A stretch of 64,000 nucleotides of DNA from Saccharopolyspora indica (GTDB lineage: Bacteria; Actinomycetota; Actinomycetes; Mycobacteriales; Pseudonocardiaceae), in NCBI RefSeq assembly GCF_027853965.1, contig NZ_JAQGLB010000012.1:124001-188000 (forward strand), in the 5' to 3' direction. The notes below the pieces were generated by a model. It saw nothing but the letters and a program-made list of their open reading frames with translations, had not been told where the DNA came from and did no database searches. Positions 62,933 through 64,000 of the stretch are shown here, piece by piece. The position numbers and the translations under genes were made by a program. Every line of letters begins with the position of its first letter. Positions within the stretch are counted from its first letter, which is position 1.

Positions 62933-63835
62933 TCTCTTCTCCTCCGCAGCAGTGGTGGTTCCGGGCGACGGCGAGCGACGGGTCAGCAGCACGCCGACCA
63001 GCACGACCGCCATGCCCAGCAGGATTCGCAGCCCCAGCTCCTCGCCGAGCAGCAGCCAGCCGAGCAGGACCGAGACGATCGGCATCAGGTAGGCCACCGT
63101 CGAGGCGGTGGTGGCGCCCTCATCGCTGATGATCCGGTAGTTCAGCGCGAACGCGATGCCCGTGCCGAAGACGCCCAGCACGGCGGCCGAGACCAGCGCC
63201 AGCAGGTCCCAGTGCACCGGCCGCAGCCCGTCCAGCGGCAGCGCCACGACGGCGTACCCGGTGGCGGCGATCATCTGCATCGTGGCCAGCACCAGCGGCG
63301 GCTGACCGTGCGCGCCGGTCAGCTTCCGTCCGATGTAGACGTACCCGATGCCGTAGCTGACCGCCGCGCCCAGGCAGGCGAGCACGCCCCAGCTCAGCAG
63401 GCTGGTGCCCTGCCACGGCGCGAAGATCAGCAGCACGCCGAGGAAGCCCAGCAGCAGCCCGGCGATCCGGGCCGGTGGCAGCGCCTCGCGACCGGCCAGC
63501 AAGCCGAACAGCACGGTCCACAGTGGAGTGGTCGCGTTGAGGACCCCGGTCAGCCCGGAGTCGACGGTCTGCTCGCCGATGCCGAACAGCACCCACGGCA
63601 GGGCGCTGGCGAACAGCGCGGCGACGCCGACGTGCCGCCAGAGCGTGCGATCGCGGCTGACCTGCAACCCGCGGACCGCGCACAGCACCAGCAGCACCAG
63701 CGCGCCGAGCACGATGCGCACCAGCGCGATCTGCGTGGGCGCGAGCGCCGCCAGGGCCAGCTTGATCAGCAGGAAGCTGGAGCCCCACAGCAGCGCCAGC
63801 GCGCCGAGCCGGAAGTAGTTCGTCGGGTTGTTCAT
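62783..63835 (-). CDS. EamA/DMT-family transporter with extra C-terminal tail
   Basis: 350 aa. Ten helices in two EamA halves (LGALALLWGSSFLLIKLAL..., ACLGAAVSYGIGYVYIG...). Helices end near residue 285. A soluble tail of about 65 residues follows (RMSEDNRTELRTSAEDLPPIEPPKGWARIHLALMRGSQIYAEL), unusual in this family. An ATG inside the tail (62932) has GGAGGAG at ideal spacing. Export of small metabolites is the usual role. Confidence 0.85.
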   Translation of the reverse strand: MNNPTNYFRLGALALLWGSSFLLIKLALAALAPTQIALVRIVLGALVLLVLCAVRGLQVSRDRTLWRHVGVAALFASALPWVLFGIGEQTVDSGLTGVLNATTPLWTVLFGLLAGREALPPARIAGLLLGFLGVLLIFAPWQGTSLLSWGVLACLGAAVSYGIGYVYIGRKLTGAHGQPPLVLATMQMIAATGYAVVALPLDGLRPVHWDLLALVSAAVLGVFGTGIAFALNYRIISDEGATTASTVAYLMPIVSVLLGWLLLGEELGLRILLGMAVVLVGVLLTRRSPSPGTTTAAEEKRMSEDNRTELRTSAEDLPPIEPPKGWARIHLALMRGSQIYAELATNHPMK

Positions 63836-64000
63836 GGCCTCTCCGGGTTCGCGGAAACCCCGTGCGCGGGGCGTCGGGTTCGCCGGGACAGTAGGTCGCG
63901 ATTCCTTCGGCGCTCGCCGAATCGTTCGCTCGCCCTCAACGGTGCACCCAACCGCGCGTTAGAACAAGTGAATTAAAATCAACAAACCTTTCAGATCTGC

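Overview
This window looks like chromosomal DNA from a high-GC actinomycete, most likely a Saccharopolyspora-type member of the Pseudonocardiaceae. The basis is the very high GC content, GTG/TTG starts, the WhiB3/WblA, BldM and SigD/RsdA developmental regulators beside groES-groEL1, the guaB-guaB3-choD order, and dense families of intergenic palindromes. The genus is inferred from gene content and style; no search was run.

Layout. 0.1-3.6 kb: alanine racemase, an alpha/beta hydrolase, tsaE and a DedA-like membrane protein, the first half of the actinobacterial alr-tsaE-tsaB-rimI-tsaD-groES-groEL block. 3.8-33.6 kb: about 30 kb of accessory and catabolic genes between tsaE and tsaB. These include an IclR regulator divergent from malate synthase; a TetR/SDR pair; a Ser/Thr kinase next to a tiny Arg/Ser-repeat protein; a secreted subtilisin; a nucleobase permease; uricase, HIU hydrolase and OHCU decarboxylase; hydroxypyruvate isomerase, tartronate semialdehyde reductase, glyoxylate carboligase and glycerate kinase; an arylmalonate decarboxylase-like/GAF fusion facing allantoinase; and a SWIM/DUF6493 pair. 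33.7-41.1 kb: tsaB-rimI-tsaD, a SanA/YdcF-like protein, PhoD phosphatase, then groES-groEL1 under a CIRCE element. 41.3-46.4 kb: whiB3-like, a MerR-like regulator, bldM-like, sigD, rsdA, DUF5319. 46.6-56.0 kb: guaB, guaB3, choD, CPBP protease, a two-component system, guaA. 56.0-64.0 kb: an XRE/DUF2975 pair, a GH16 glucanase, a PspC membrane protein divergent from a PspC-type histidine kinase and its regulator, a secreted beta-propeller-like protein, and an EamA transporter.

Together the catabolic genes describe urate uptake, oxidation to allantoin and opening to allantoate. Glyoxylate is then either condensed with acetyl-CoA to malate or carboligated, reduced and phosphorylated to a glycolytic intermediate. 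Xanthine dehydrogenase and the steps from allantoate to glyoxylate are not in the window.

Three families of perfect or near-perfect intergenic palindromes recur almost only at 3' ends of genes: seven copies of a 44-bp hairpin, about nine of an AATTTCGTACGAAATT-core palindrome, and three GAAGGGCACCTT hairpins. They look like lineage-specific terminators or mobile palindromes. The main leads are the glyoxylate carboligase carrying the glutamate that E. coli Gcl lacks, the Arg/Ser-repeat protein next to a kinase, the AMDase-like/GAF fusion, BldM and GuaB3 homologues without their canonical active residues, and several well-formed operators.
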